Source of the DNA: Tolypeutes matacus
Lineage: Eukaryota > Chordata > Mammalia > Cingulata > Chlamyphoridae
NCBI GenBank assembly: GCA_026826555.1
Contig: JAKSZT010004976.1
Location: forward strand, 8,965,658-9,029,657
Direction: 5' to 3'
DNA length: 64,000 bases
Below, one piece after another: positions 24,477 to 35,979 of this stretch (the stretch's first letter is position 1; each line of letters begins with the position of its first letter). The notes beneath the pieces are model-generated. The model did not search any database. It was not told the DNA's origin and saw nothing but the letters and a program-made list of their open reading frames with translations. The position numbers and the translations under genes are program-made.

Positions 24477-24900
24477 CCTTTTCCCCTTTTTATTCAAGGT
24501 CTTTTTCCAGTCGTTTTGCCAGTAGGCACTTGGTATTAATCCCTCGTTGCCCAGGAGGCTCATCCCCGGGAGTCATGTCCCATGCTGGGGGGAAGGTAAT
24601 GCATTCATATGCTGAGTTTGGCTTAGAGAGAGGCTACATTTGAGCAACAAGGAGGCTCTCAGGTGGCAACCCTTAGGCACCCCATAACAGTAGGCTAAGT
24701 TTCAATTACAAGAGCAAAGACTAGTAAGGCTAGTCATCAATAACAAGAACCAATTAGTGGACCATCCTCCTTTGCCAGACACTGCCCCTGCACTCGGGGG
24801 ACTGTTGCTGCTCCCTTGGAGAATGTGGCAGAGCTCTCCAGGCTGGGAATTCAGTATTCCCTCATTTATTGAGTGATTCTCCATCCACTGTGACCATGCC
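24477..24900 (-). mobile_element. older LINE-like repeat, upstream part (interrupted by L1 copy 1)
   Basis: Begins immediately where L1 homology stops. By position and strand it should be the continuation of the repeat at 17000-18056, with L1 copy 1 inserted between. Recognisable pieces include GGGAGTCATGTCCCATGCTG and GAGAGGCTACATTTGAGCAA on the plus strand. The join is inferred. Confidence 0.4.
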
Positions 24901-25172
24901 CCACCCCTTGATCATTTGAACAGTTTTATAAATCTTTTATGTATATTCAGGTGAACTTCCTCCCAAGAAACCCCCATCCCTGACACCCCCCCCAATGATC
25001 CTCTCCTGCCCTCCTTTTAACCCTTCTGTGTTCTAAACCTTCCTTGAAGATGAAGCCCATATAATAGCCAAATACTGAATGATTTTTAAAAAGATAATTT
25101 ATCCATCTTTTTTGGTGGTCATTGGATTTTTAATGTTGATTAAGAAGGCCTTCTCCATCACCAAGAGGCTTC

Positions 25173-25329
25173 CTCTCTCAGACTCAGCTGCTCCACTTCT
25201 TCCTGATTTTAGCTGCAGGATGGCATAGGACTTGTCTCTTAGGGCTTCCTATGTTAGTCTTGGCTCTCTTCACAAGGTCAGCTGTAAGCTATCAGGCAAA
25301 ATGGCTTATCCTGGGGCCTCAGCTGTTTG
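25173..25329 (-). repeat. 157-bp block, copy A (LTR-like)
   Basis: Almost identical to 26881-27037, with three differences noted by eye and no gaps. Copy B lies inside a MaLR-type LTR, but copy A has unrelated flanks on both sides and runs straight into a (GT)n microsatellite. Confidence 0.85.
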
Positions 25330-25352
25330 TGTGTGTGTTTGTGTGTGTGTGT
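25328..25352. repeat. (GT)n microsatellite
   Basis: GTGTGTGTGT runs with a GTTT interruption. Confidence 0.85.
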
Positions 25353-25382
25353 TCTGTATTTTATTCATATGTGTTAGTACTT

Positions 25383-26300
25383 GTATTAGTTGGGGTTCTC
25401 TAGGGAAACAGAACCAAAATAAGATATCTATAAATAGTCTGAAGTTTTATAAAATTGTCTCCCTAAACAGTGGGCTGGAACATCCACCCTCTTCAAATGC
25501 CAGGGCAAACTTATCCTCTCTGTACACATGGGTAAGGTCCCTCTCTTGGCCTGAGGAGATGTCTTAATTCCAGACCTTAGCTTCCCCGGCTTTTCCTCTT
25601 AAAGCCATTTGCCATACAGTCTCTCCTCTCCCTGTCCCTTTTAGTCTAGGCTGACAGTGGTTTTGTTCATATAGATCTGGTTTAGCATGCAGGAAACAGG
25701 GGTCCAAGCCATCAGAGAGTAACACTTTCCACAAGTCTTTCCTGGATAACTGCATTTCCAATCATAACTTACTAGTTCAAAGTTTAGTTAATTTCTCAAA
25801 TGGGGCACTATTGTCTAGGAGCTTGATTTCCAGAAGCTTGGAATTTCCAGAATCCATCTCTGGTTTCTTTGTGCCCCACAATTCAGTTCCCAGCTTAGCT
25901 CTTTCCTCTCACATTTTGCTATAAGCTGCAAGGAGAAGCCAGGCCGCATCCTCCACATTTACTTTGGAAATCTCCTCAGCAAAATGTCCAAGCTCGTCAT
26001 TTTCAAATTCTGCCTACCATATAACATCAAGAGTCAATCTTGCTAAATTCTCTGCAACTTTAAAACACAGATCACCTTTCCTCCAGTTTCCAATAATAGT
26101 TTCATAATTTCCTTCTAAGGCCATATCAGAAATAACTTTAGGTTCCATATTCCTACCAACAGTCTCCTCATAGTAATCTAAGAAATTTCTATCAAGCATC
26201 TCAAAATTCCTCAAAAAAATACCCCTTGCCCATTTATAAAACCATTCCAGCATTTTTGGTAATTGCAAGCAACACGATCCCACTCTTTTGGCACCAATTT
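25383..26300 (-). mobile_element. ERVL/MaLR-type remnant with PBS-like edge
   Basis: The left end reads TGTATTAGTTGGGGTTCTCT AGGGAAACAG, the reverse complement of an ERVL-type LTR 3' end. The right end (26283-26300) reads, in antisense, AAATTGGTGCCAAAAGAG directly after the LTR terminus at 26302, which is where a primer-binding site should be. The minus-strand open frame 26328-26014 (104 residues) may be a gag-like relic but carries no firm motif. Confidence 0.5.
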
Positions 26301-26438
26301 CTGTATTAGTCTGCCAAAGGGCTGTCAATGCAAATTACCAGAAATCTGTTGGCTTTTATAAAGGGTATTTATTTGGGGTAGAATCTTACAGTCCCAAGGT
26401 GTGGAAAGTCCAACTCAAGGTACCTAAGAGGTGCTTTC

Positions 26439-26792
26439 AGGGAGAGGGAAAAAAGAGGTGTAATATGGGGGCACTTTCGGGACTTGGAATTGTCCTGAAT
26501 GACATTGCAATGACAGATACAGGCCATTATATATCTTGCCATAACCTACAGAACTGAGTGGGAGAGACTGTAAACTACAATGTAAACTATAATCCATGCT
26601 TAGGGGCAATGCTCCAAAATGTTTTCATCAATTGCAATGAATGTACCACAGTAATGAAAGAAGTTGTTAATGTGGGGAAAAGTGGGAGGTGTGGGGTGTG
26701 GGGCATATGGGAATCCCTTATATTTTTTTACATAACATTTTATATATTTCAAGTATCTTTTAGAAAAAATAAAAAATATATTTTAAAAAATT
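26439..26792 (+). mobile_element. LINE-like 3' end retroposon with 9-bp TSD
   Basis: A 354-bp sense copy of the family at 17000-18056, starting GGGAGAGGGAAAA and ending in an A/T-rich tail. It is flanked by GGTGCTTTC (26430-26438 and 26793-26801) inside the LTR. Severe 5' truncation, the tail and the target duplication show LINE-type retroposition. Confidence 0.7.
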
Positions 26793-26880
26793 GGTGCTTT
26801 CTCACCAAAGTCATCTACAACACGTTGAAACAAGATGGCGGGCAATTTCTGAGAGGTTTCAGCCTTCCCCTCTTGGCTTT

Positions 26881-27037
26881 CTCTCTCAGACTCAGCTGCT
26901 CCACTTCTTCCTGATTTCAGCTGCAGGATGGCATAGGACTTGTCTCTTAGGGCTTCCTATGTTAGTCTCGGCTCTCTTCACAAGGTCAGCTGTAAGCTAT
27001 CAGGCAAAATGGCTCATCCTGGGGCCTCAGCTGTTTG
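26881..27037 (-). repeat. 157-bp block, copy B
   Basis: Partner of 25173-25329 at an offset of 1,708 bp. The differences noted are TTTTAG/TTTCAG, GTCTTGG/GTCTCGG and GCTTATC/GCTCATC. Confidence 0.85.
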
Positions 27038-27090
27038 AGCCTTCTTTCTGTCACTTGGTAAGATAAAAAACCAACAGTGCCCTCTCTTCC

Positions 27091-27559
27091 CATGTGTCCA
27101 CTTTACCAGCCCTGAACCACCTACCTCTGGGTTCCCTGTTATAAGAGGAAAATAATCTTTCTCTGGTTAAGCCATTGTTGTTGAGTGCCTGATAAGTGCA
27201 TCCGAATGCATCCCTAAGTGGTAAGAGCCAGTGGCCCAGAAATGGTTGAGAACTATTGAAAGGGTAAAAAGAGAAGAGGGCTTGGGACAGAACCTCCCAG
27301 GAGCCCCAATAATTCAAAGACAGGCAGGTGAAGAGGAGAAGCAGTGGAATCAGAGAGCTGAAAAAAGGGAGTCCTTCAAGATGGAGGATTTGGTTGGAAG
27401 ACTCAAATGTTGCTGAGGTCTCTGGGTAGGTATTGGGATGAGAACACACAGGGGAAGGAAGTTGAAACAGTGTCTTTTGATGACTCCTATTTTCTCCGTG
27501 AAGTAGCAGATATGACTGTCCATTGAGAGTATGGAAGATTCAGGCATTTGTCCAATTAT
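27091..27559. other. intergenic, no gene seen
   Basis: The opposed open frames 27051-27449 (minus) and 27231-27416 (plus) overlap and have no motif. Confidence 0.4.
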
Positions 27560-28330
27560 TTCCATAGGCTAAATTCCTGGAAGTAGAATTGCTAAGTCAA
27601 AGTTCACGAGTTATTAAAGAAAGATGATGCATATTGTCAACTTGCTTTCTGAAAATGTGCCAACAGCATCTACTCCCAGGAGTAATGAATGGAAGTCCAG
27701 GTCCCCAGGCTCTCATCAACATTGGGTACTTATTCGGGATCTTTTTCATCTTCACCGCTTTGTTGGGCGATACCACATTCTCATTTCATATTTGCAATAT
27801 TTAGATGAATAGTGAAATTGAACATCTTTTTATGTTTTTAACCATATGCTTTTCTTCTTTAAACTTGAACATTTCATATTGATTTCTAAAGTAATGATTT
27901 GTTTTAGAAACTTGGGCCACTTATATAGAGGTATTTCCCCTTTTCATTTGAAAAGGTGACAGATGGTCAGACCCTGCAACAGATAAAATTCTAAGCTTCT
28001 TATGTCCTTAGTCTGTTTTTCTATCAGATGCTTGTCTTTTTCTTATTGATTTGTAATCCCTCTTTTTACAGTACTTTTGTCTTTCATCAATATGCAAAAT
28101 TCTCCTGTTTTTTTTAATTAGCTTTTAACATTGTTTTTTTTGCAGCATAAAAATATTTATATTTTATGTAGTCAAATCTATTAATCTTTTCCTGCTCTAA
28201 GGCAGTTATTTTAGAATAAATATTGCATTTATAGACTTTCCCCTTTTCCTGTGAAATGGATGCAAATGATCCAATGATGTAACAGATATATTTCTCCATT
28301 TAAGAATGGACTTTTAGGTGTTAATCGTCT
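27560..28330 (-). mobile_element. old L1 3' region (antisense)
   Basis: Contains TTCCTGGAAGTAGAATTGCT AAGTCAAAG, AAATGTGCCAACAGCATCTA and GTGAAATTGAACATCTTTTT, reverse-complement L1 blocks in the expected order. Strongly diverged. Confidence 0.6.
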
Positions 28331-29249
28331 TTTCAGTCTTGGAAACTATGTCTGGATGCATAGGAATGTCTTAAAATGTTTTATGTCCTAAAAACGAGTG
28401 ATTTTGGTTCCTAGAGAAGCCTGTTATTGTACCTACTAAAAGTATGGAGATTTTTTGAGAAAAAAGGGATTTTTTTCTTTATGAAGTCTTGTGAAAGACT
28501 GAAAAATATTAGATACATTCCTAGCTTAAGTACATAGATATTGAGGAAGAGGTGGGAGATTCAAAGCAGAACTAGGATTTAAACTCTGTATTTTATTCCC
28601 AACTCTGTTGCTTTGATGGATACTTAGATACAATTTTTTTTAATTATCTAATTTATTTCTTGCCTTAGTATTTCCATTAAATCTAGCATAGAATAAACCC
28701 AGCTTTTTGTTTTGTCCTGTTGCATTATTGTCACTAGAGGGTAGAGCCATTATAACAAACATGGAGAAGACCATCCAGCTAATTTAATTACCTGAAAATG
28801 AGGCAGCTCTGTGGCAGGTGCCATGCTCCTCAGCCCTCTTCTTTGCCCATGAAGGCTGCTTCCTCTCCACCACCTGCCAGTTTCTGTCAGACATCCCGGA
28901 ACTTTGGTGCCTCTGAAACCACCCTCAACCAGAGAGGGCTGGGGAGTGGGTGGTAAGGACCCTGCTTCCTCCCCTCGCCCTGCGTGGGTTATCTCTGTGG
29001 CATGTTTTACTCTGTCTCCTGGGTCCCCAGACGTTTTGAGCTCCAGTTGCCTCTGTGGAAACTGGCTCGATAAGACCCCGCTATGGGCTGTCTCCCCTTC
29101 CCTGCCTTACTGCCTCACTCCTCTACCGTAGTTTCTTGGGATCATCTCTGCAAAGAAAATATTTGCACATGAGCCCTTGTCTCAGGGCCCACTTTGGGGG
29201 GACTCCTAAATAAAACAAATACTTAAAATAAATCAGACCACACGCCAAA
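28331..29249. other. intergenic, no gene seen
   Basis: No recognisable gene or repeat. The open frame 28904-29131 has no motif. Confidence 0.4.
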
Positions 29250-29462
29250 AATAATGGCTAATACTTATTGAGCACTAACTGTGTGCCGCATGCCTTTCTA
29301 ATCACTTCACATGATTTAGCCCTCACTTTGTAGGCTTTTGGAAACGACCATCACTTCCAACTTATAGACAAGGCTGGAGGCTTAGAGAGGTTAAGTATCT
29401 TGTCTGAGGTCATGAAGGATTTAAACCCAGACTATTAAACCCAAGGATCCAGGCTTTTAAGC
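29250..29462 (-). mobile_element. MIR (antisense), nearly complete
   Basis: TACTTATTGAGCACTAACTG TGTGCC, then ACTTATAGACAAGGCTGGAG, CTTAGAGAGGTTAAGTATCT and GGATTTAAACCCAGACT follow the reverse MIR consensus through its full core. Confidence 0.8.
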
Positions 29463-31800
29463 AACCTAAGTCCTGGGACAGTAAATTGAGTTGCTTCCAA
29501 TGCATTCCCTGGTACATATTTAAAAGGCTTTGCAAGGGCACTTGGCCTACTGGGGTAAAATTCAGATGAGCTGATAGATTTTTCTCTCCAGCCATAATAA
29601 TGTTGCATAACATTGTTGCATTTGTCCAACTGAAATCTGAGTCACATATAAGAAGCTTTCCTTTTTTTTCCAACCACATCAAAAAGTTCAGCAATGTTTT
29701 CTTTTCTCCTGGCTCTTCTAAAATGTATGTCTGTTTTTGCAGCTAACCACTCCTCCTGCTGTTTTTGTCAAAACTGGCTGCCCAGCACACAATTTACTGT
29801 ATGATAAATAAAGGCTACCATTCATGCCCTGGTAACCAGCAGAGCGGATCTAGGATGTTAGCTGGTTGTGTGAGCTGGTGTGAGGTGCATTCATCACTGA
29901 TTTGGAAGACAACATTTCTCGGGCCATGGCTGACCCTTATTTGAACTGAAATAATCCTCCAGTCTCTAACCATATCAAGTAGTTTCTTTGTTACAAGGCA
30001 AAATATTATGCTCTCCTCCGACTTCCACTGCTGATATTCAGAAAGGGTAAAACAAATGTTGTGTGGTTCCTAGAAAATGTTATAAAATTGTTTCCCAAGT
30101 TAGGTCATTGCAGTTACAAAATTTTTGTTTCAATAGAAGACTTAGCCAAAAACAACAGAGCCAATGGTCAGCCATTATTTCAGGAAAAAGTATTGACTTT
30201 AGCTAGGGATTGCTGCCTCCCTTTCCTACCCAAATAGAAACCTATTCCTGCAGCGGGGCCTAAACCACGTTTGAGATAAATCCCTTTCTCTCTTTACAGA
30301 GATGCACTAAATTTACTGGCTCACTCCCCCAGTTTTTGAAATGGCACTGAAAAGTTTTGGAAGGCATTTTAACTTTATAAGGCAATTTATCATAAATTAA
30401 TTTGCTGAAACTCCTTGAGCCAACTTGAAACCAAAATAAACCACGGTCTCAGGCCGTATACTCTAATTCCAGTCTTTTTTTTTTTTTAAACTGAGCATTT
30501 AAATTTAGGGCAACATTTTAAATAATTTACCTGGGAAGACTGATTCTCTTCTTGGAGCTTGTAGAGACTGGGGAAATATAGTTTCTTCTTATGCCCTATA
30601 GCATAACAACCACCAACACAACAAAACGTGTAGACTATAATGTTCTCTCCAGCAGTTTCAACCACTTGAGAGATGGATCCATATTATTTCTCAGATAATG
30701 TAATGCTGGTTCCCATTTGTAGCATTTGCTAATTTCTGTAGTGTAAATACTCCCACCAATGGGAGTGTTTCAAGTTACCAATGAAGCCTCAACTGGTTTG
30801 CAAAATTCCTGAAAATTTAATTGGCTCTCATGAGCTCCTAAAAGCCGGCTTCAGCATAACACTGGAGGTGACTGAGCCAGTTAATGCCCCAAACGGAGGC
30901 TTGGGAATACCAGTTGGCTCTATGGTGACCTGGAATTGACTCTAGAAGTCACTAAGATGTCATGTGGCAAATCCTGGCAAAGTACACTTTTGAATCCAGT
31001 GGTGTGTGCTACCCAAAAACTCAAGTTACCTCGGGGAAAAAAAATAACAACATACTGTGGGAGAATTTGGTCCAAAATGCCCTGTTTAATGGTTACCCTT
31101 GTAGCTGACAATTCGGATCGTTGAGGACAGGGCAAAGGCCTGGAGCTCTAGGGGGTGGGAGGCTGGTTTAAACTGCTGTGCTCAGCAAGGGCCAACCGCA
31201 GAACAAAAGAAGCAGCCGGCATCCGACTTGGTGCCAGCCTTTAGAGTGGATTCTGTTTTAGGTTTACATGTGAAAAGCCACAGCCTTTGAGGAGGCCTGG
31301 GTAGTGTCCTCATTGTCTATCATTCGAGAACATGGCTGCTTCTTTTCTTCCCCCCACATTCTTAAAATAGAAGGCTCTTTTTTCAAGGAATTTGTGTTTG
31401 CTTTTAGTGTGTCTCTAACCACAGCCATTCTGCGACCTGGTGCATGATTTTCTTTCTTAAGGAATATCTTTTTGTTCTGCTCCTATATATTTCCTCTAAT
31501 AATAAGGATAACAGAAGCAAGTAAATTGCAATTTGGGGCTGCTACTGCACCTGAAACAGTGGGTGGGGGAGCGTGAGGTCAGAGGACCAGCCGTTAGCTC
31601 GGCTGTGTGATAAGAGCTCTTGCGAGATTTCGGCTTTAGTGAAGCAATGCCCAGCTTCCCCATTTAAAAGGTTCAAGGCAGCCCTCCCAGCTTTCAGAAC
31701 TTTGCCTTTCATTCCGTGTTTCTAAGATGCACCCATTCTCTAATTTGTTTTGTCCGGCACCTCCTTCGGACCAGATGCTATACTAACTGATGAATGAGAC
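29463..31800. other. intergenic, no repeat or gene recognised
   Basis: More than 2 kb almost free of identifiable young repeats, unusual for this window. It could hold conserved non-coding DNA. Sequence alone does not show a gene. Confidence 0.4.
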
Positions 31801-32959
31801 AGTGCATCCATCAGGGTTCTGTTTCTAGAAGGAAATAAATGGCACAAACAAAGGGCTTAACGGAAGAGAATTTAATGCAGGCACGAGTTCCAGAATTGCG
31901 GGCAGGGTTAAGGGAACTACCAAGAAAGGAGGAAGCACCGGGGACTAGCAATTGCAGGAAGCCATTACCGCCCCTGGGCCAAGAGGAGCAAGGAGAGGGA
32001 GCCACGGAAGGGAGGCAGGGAGTCGGGGATAAACACCCTCTCATCTCCTGCTGGGACTCCCATTTGCCAAACCCCAGGAGGCTAGAGAGACTGGGAGGCA
32101 CATGGAGCCGTCTGGGAGGGTCCACCTCTTAGGGTTAGAGCAGCTGGAGAAGGGTGAGGATGGGTCTCTGGGATGTCAGACGGCCAGTAGGGCATGGCCC
32201 TGCCCTCAAGCAGCTGCCACCTGGTGGCAACGATCCAAAGGCCAGTCTGCAGGATGGTGGAAGGGTAGAGCCTGAGCCACAAGGGTGTCGTGGCTGGACC
32301 TATGAGGCCTTGGGGTGTGGAACTGAACACCTCTCTAGGTGTCTTTTGCATATATTAATATGCATGAGGGTTGAGTGGGAGGCTCAAAGGAGCAAGGAAG
32401 GGGCTGGTATCCAGACCCAGGGGGAGAGAGCAAACAAAGGGCATGATGGTGTGAAAAGCATCGCCAGATGACAAAAAGGGAAAAAAGGAAAAAGAGGAGT
32501 GGGGGCAGTAAGTGTCCACCGTGAGCAGGCGGGAGACGTGGACTAGCAGGATAACAGTTACATCACTGACAGCCTCTTCCAAATGAACCAGGTCAGGTGG
32601 TTGGAAAGGTGGCTCTTAGGGTTCTGGCTGGCCCCAGGTGCCTGCCAAACAATGGCAGTCTTCTGCAAATGGGTTATTTATAGAAATGTCATTAGAAAAC
32701 TTCATGAGGAGTTGAGGTCTGAGAGGTGAAAGTTAGGGCTTAAAATGTCCAGCCCTAGTATCCCTTATAGGACTTTTCAACGTGTATGGAATCTGAAAAT
32801 GGCTGAAATACCAATTTCAGGTCAAAGCCAAGTTGGTAAGATTTGGAAGATGGAAAATGTTCTTTTGTGAAATAGTTCAATCAGTTTCTCTTTTTAAAAA
32901 TTATCTAGTATATAGTTTACATTGAAATTTCCAAGGGTCCCCAAAATATCCTTTATAGG
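31801..32959. other. intergenic, possible old repeat at the left
   Basis: CATCAGGGTTCTGTTTCTAG near 31810 resembles an LTR or transposon end, but I cannot follow the rest. The opposed open frames at 31811-32471 are GC-related shadows. Confidence 0.35.
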
Positions 32960-33035
32960 TTTTGTTTTGCTTATTTAAAAAAAAAAATTTGTGGTAACAT
33001 ACATACAACATAAAATTTCTCACTCAATCTACTTT

Positions 33036-33380
33036 TTTTTTTAAGATTAATTTATTTATTTCTCCCCACTCCTTCATTGTTTGCACTTGCTGTGTCTGTT
33101 GTCTTCCTTGTTTCTTTAGGAGGCACCAGGAACTGAACCCAGGACCTCTGATGTGAGAGGGAGGCGCCTAATCACTTGAGCCACCTCCATTCCCTGCTTT
33201 GTTGTGTCTCTCATGTTTTTTCTTCTTGTGTCTCTGTTGCATCATCTTGTTGTGTCAGCTTGCCAACCACCTGTCCATAATGCCAGTTCGCCGTCTTCTT
33301 TAGGAGGCACCGGGAACCGAACCACAGACCTCCCATGTTGTAGGTGGGAGCTCAGTGCTTGAACCACATCCACTTCCCTT
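33036..33380 (-). mobile_element. dimeric DAS-like SINE with 9-bp TSD
   Basis: Two antisense tRNA-like monomers (GAGCCACCTCCATTCCC and GAACCACATCCACTTCCC ends) with a T-rich left end, flanked by ATCTACTTT at 33027-33035 and 33381-33389. Confidence 0.92.
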
Positions 33381-33507
33381 ATCTACTTTCAAGTGTTCAA
33401 TTCAGTGGTATTAATCACATTCATAATATGCTACCATCACCACAATTCATTACCCCAATTTTCCTCTTACCCCAAACAGAGTCTGTTCCCATCAGGCATT
33501 AACTCCC

Positions 33508-33978
33508 TGTTTTAGTTTCCTAGGCTGCTTAAAGCAAAAAAAATATGAAATGGCTAAGCTTAAACAATGGGAATTTATTCACTTACAGTTTTGAGGCTGT
33601 GAAAATGTCCAAATCAAGGCATCATTAAAGTGATGCTTTCTTCCCAAAGACTGGCTGTCGGCGATCCTTGGCTCCTCTGCCACATGACAAGGCACGTGGC
33701 ATCGTCAGCTGGTCTCTCCCTTTTCTTCCAGATTTTGTTGCTTTCGGCTTCTTGCTTCCTTGGCTTTTTTTTTTTTTTTCTTTCTTCTCTGTCTGAATTT
33801 CATTCTTTTATAAAGGCCTCCAGTAACAGGATTCAGACCCATCCTGAATGAGGTGGACCGCACCTTAACTGAAGTAGCCTCGACAAACAGTCCTACTTAC
33901 AACGGGTCCACAACCACAGGAACGGAGTAGATTTAAGAAAATGTTTTTCTGGGGTACATACAGCTTCAAACCATCACA
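33508..33978 (-). mobile_element. MaLR-type solo LTR
   Basis: 471 bp running from TGTTTTAGTTTCC to CAAACCATCACA on the plus strand; the LTR sense is minus, starting TGTGATGGTTTGAAGC. Flanks CTCCC and CTCTC fit a worn 5-bp duplication. It contains a T-run near 33765-33779. The same family's end appears at 53850-53999. Confidence 0.75.
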
Positions 33979-34250
33979 CTCTCCATTCCTACCCACCCTC
34001 TTGGCCTTGGAAACCTGAAAATCTACTTCCTGTCTCTATGAATTTACATAGTCTAGTTATTTCAAATAGGTGAAAGTATACAATATACGTTCTTTTGTGT
34101 CTGGCTTATTTCACTTAACATGATGTCTTCGAGGTTCGTCCATGTTGTTGCAAGTATCAGAGCTTCATTCCTTTTTATGGCTGAATAATATTCCATTGTG
34201 GGTTTATCCATTTGTCCACTGATGGACACTAATCAGTTTCTCTCGATAGC

Positions 34251-34989
34251 AATAAGAAAGTAGACACGGACCTTTAGAAACAATGTACATCCCAAATGTC
34301 TATTTAAATCTATGACTATATACTCCTATCAGAAATGCCTTTTTTGGGGTGTAGGCCCAATTCCTTGGGATCCCTTTCCTTAGAGGTGTGAAGCAGGACC
34401 TGGAATGTCCTCCTTGCAGGGCAAAGTGAGCATTCCAGTGGGCCAGTTGTGGCCACATGATACATCAAACGCCTGGAAAATCTATTCCCAGAAGAAAGGG
34501 ACTGCGGGTCACTCTTAGGCTGACCCAACCAGAGAGTGGCAGCAGATCGGTTTAAAGACATCCTAAAGAGAAATCGAGGGCAGCAGTATGACTAGCATGG
34601 CCAGATCTAAACCCACAAGGAATTATAACTGTGAAAGAGACTACTTCCGCCTTGGCCAGGGGCTGGTGCCTGCTGCGACAATGACTCATCTCTGCCTCCC
34701 TGAGGTCCTGGGCGTGGCCACTCTTCATGCAGAGCCCCGGAGGTGATGAAAGAGCAGGTCTGACAGGGTCTCTACAACATTCCAAGGTCGCACCACATTG
34801 TCTGACTTGCTGGGAAGGCAAGTCCAGATCTGTCCCCAGATCCCTTTGCCCTGAGTGGTGTTCTACTCCAATCTGACTCATTTCAGCTCACCTGGCTGCC
34901 CAGACCTTGATACCACTGGGTGAATCAGAGGAGCATTTTCTTGCTATCATTAAGAAACGTCTGCTCTCAGCACAATTGTCCCAGAGGTG
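34251..34989. other. no gene; possible old repeat
   Basis: Minus-strand open frames 34316-34561 and 34552-34881 lie end to end in different frames. They may be a decayed repeat, but I do not recognise one. Confidence 0.35.
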
Positions 34990-35880
34990 TTTGAGATTTT
35001 GGGAGGTAACTTTTTCTTTTGTTTTAATTTCAAACTATGGGAAAATTGAAGGAAGAGTACAAGGAACCCCCATATGCCCTTTACCCAGATCTACCAATTG
35101 TTTCCATTTTGCCCCATCAGCTTATTTCTTCTATGTATTTGTTTACATGTGCATATGTTACATGTATGCACACATATTGTATTTATTTTCTGAACTATTT
35201 GAGAGTAAGTTGGACATTGTGTTCCTTTATCCTTAAATCAGTGTGGATTTCCTAAGAACATGGTCATTTTCTTACATGCCATGGTACAATGATCAAACTC
35301 AGGTGTTTTGGGAAGCAGATGTGGCTCAAGCAGTTGGTGCCCGCCCTACCACACAGGAAGTCCCAGGTTTGGTTCCCGGTGCTTCCTAAAGAAGATGAGC
35401 AAGAAGGTGAGCTAATGCAATGTGCGGGACCGTGTGCTGACACAACAAAATGATGCTACAAGATGACTCAGCAAGATGATGCAACAAAGAGACAGTGAGG
35501 AAACACAATGAGATACACAACAAGCAGGGAGTAGAGGTGGCTCAGTGATTGGGTGCCTCTCTCCCACATGGGAGGTCCCGGGTTCGATTCCTGGTGCCTC
35601 CTAAAAAGAAGATGAGCAGACACACAGAGCACGCAATGAACAGACACCAAGAGCAGACAGCAAGTGCAAACGAGGGGGGAGAAATAAATAAATAAAATAA
35701 ATCTTTAAAAAAATCAGGTGTTTTTAACATGGTTACAATATTATCATCTAATCCATATTTCATATTCAAATTTCATCAATCATCACCATATTGACCCTTA
35801 TATCTTTTTTTCTCCCATATCTAAAGCCCAATCCAGGATTATGCCTTGCATTTAGTTGTCACGTCTTCTGTTGACGTCTA
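34990..35880 (-). mobile_element. old L1 3' UTR (antisense), split by a SINE
   Basis: AAGGAACCCCCATATGCCCT, TTTGCCCCATCAGC and CTAAGAACATGGTCATTTTC, then after the SINE ATCTAATCCATATTTCATAT and TTTAGTTGTCACGTCTTCTG. The same text order is seen at 38085-38610. Confidence 0.7.
35310..35713 (+). mobile_element. dimeric DAS-like SINE with 11-bp TSD
   Basis: GGGAAGCAGATGTGGCTCAA starts the first monomer and GTAGAGGTGGCTCAGTGATT the second, with B boxes AGGTTTGGTTCC and GGGTTCGATTCC. An A-rich tail (AAATAAATAAATAAAATAAA) follows. It is flanked by TCAGGTGTTTT (35299-35309 and 35714-35724). Confidence 0.95.
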
Positions 35881-35979
35881 CCAGTCAAAAACTGTCAGGA
35901 ACACAGGTGTCGTCAAACAAACCTGGGCTTTTTGATACTTGCCTCAGTGCCTGTGTTAGAGCCTGAAAAAAGCAGGTTG

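Larger units (their letters stand above)
26302..27090 (-). mobile_element. MaLR-type LTR (antisense), interrupted
   Basis: Starts TGTATTAGTCTGCCAAAGGG on the plus strand (reverse complement of the CTAATACA end), continues through GGCTTTTATAAAGGGTATTT, is split by a retroposon at 26439-26792, and resumes with CTCACCAAAGTC and the 157-bp block. The far end is not clear. Confidence 0.6.
32960..34250 (-). mobile_element. old L1 3' end (antisense), split by a SINE and an LTR
   Basis: Three pieces in order: GTGGTAACATACATACAACA near 32990; CAAGTGTTCAATTCAGTGGT to 33507; and CTGGCTTATTTCACTTAACA TGATGTCTTC, TGGCTGAATAATATTCCATT to about 34250. All are classic reverse-complement L1 3' text. The pieces are separated by the SINE 33036-33380 and the LTR 33508-33978. 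Confidence 0.8.

Noticed and set aside
26014..26328. 104-residue minus-strand frame as a possible host or gag gene
   Set aside because: It lies beside an LTR end and a primer-binding-site-like sequence, so it is at most a decayed retroelement internal region; no gag motif is visible.
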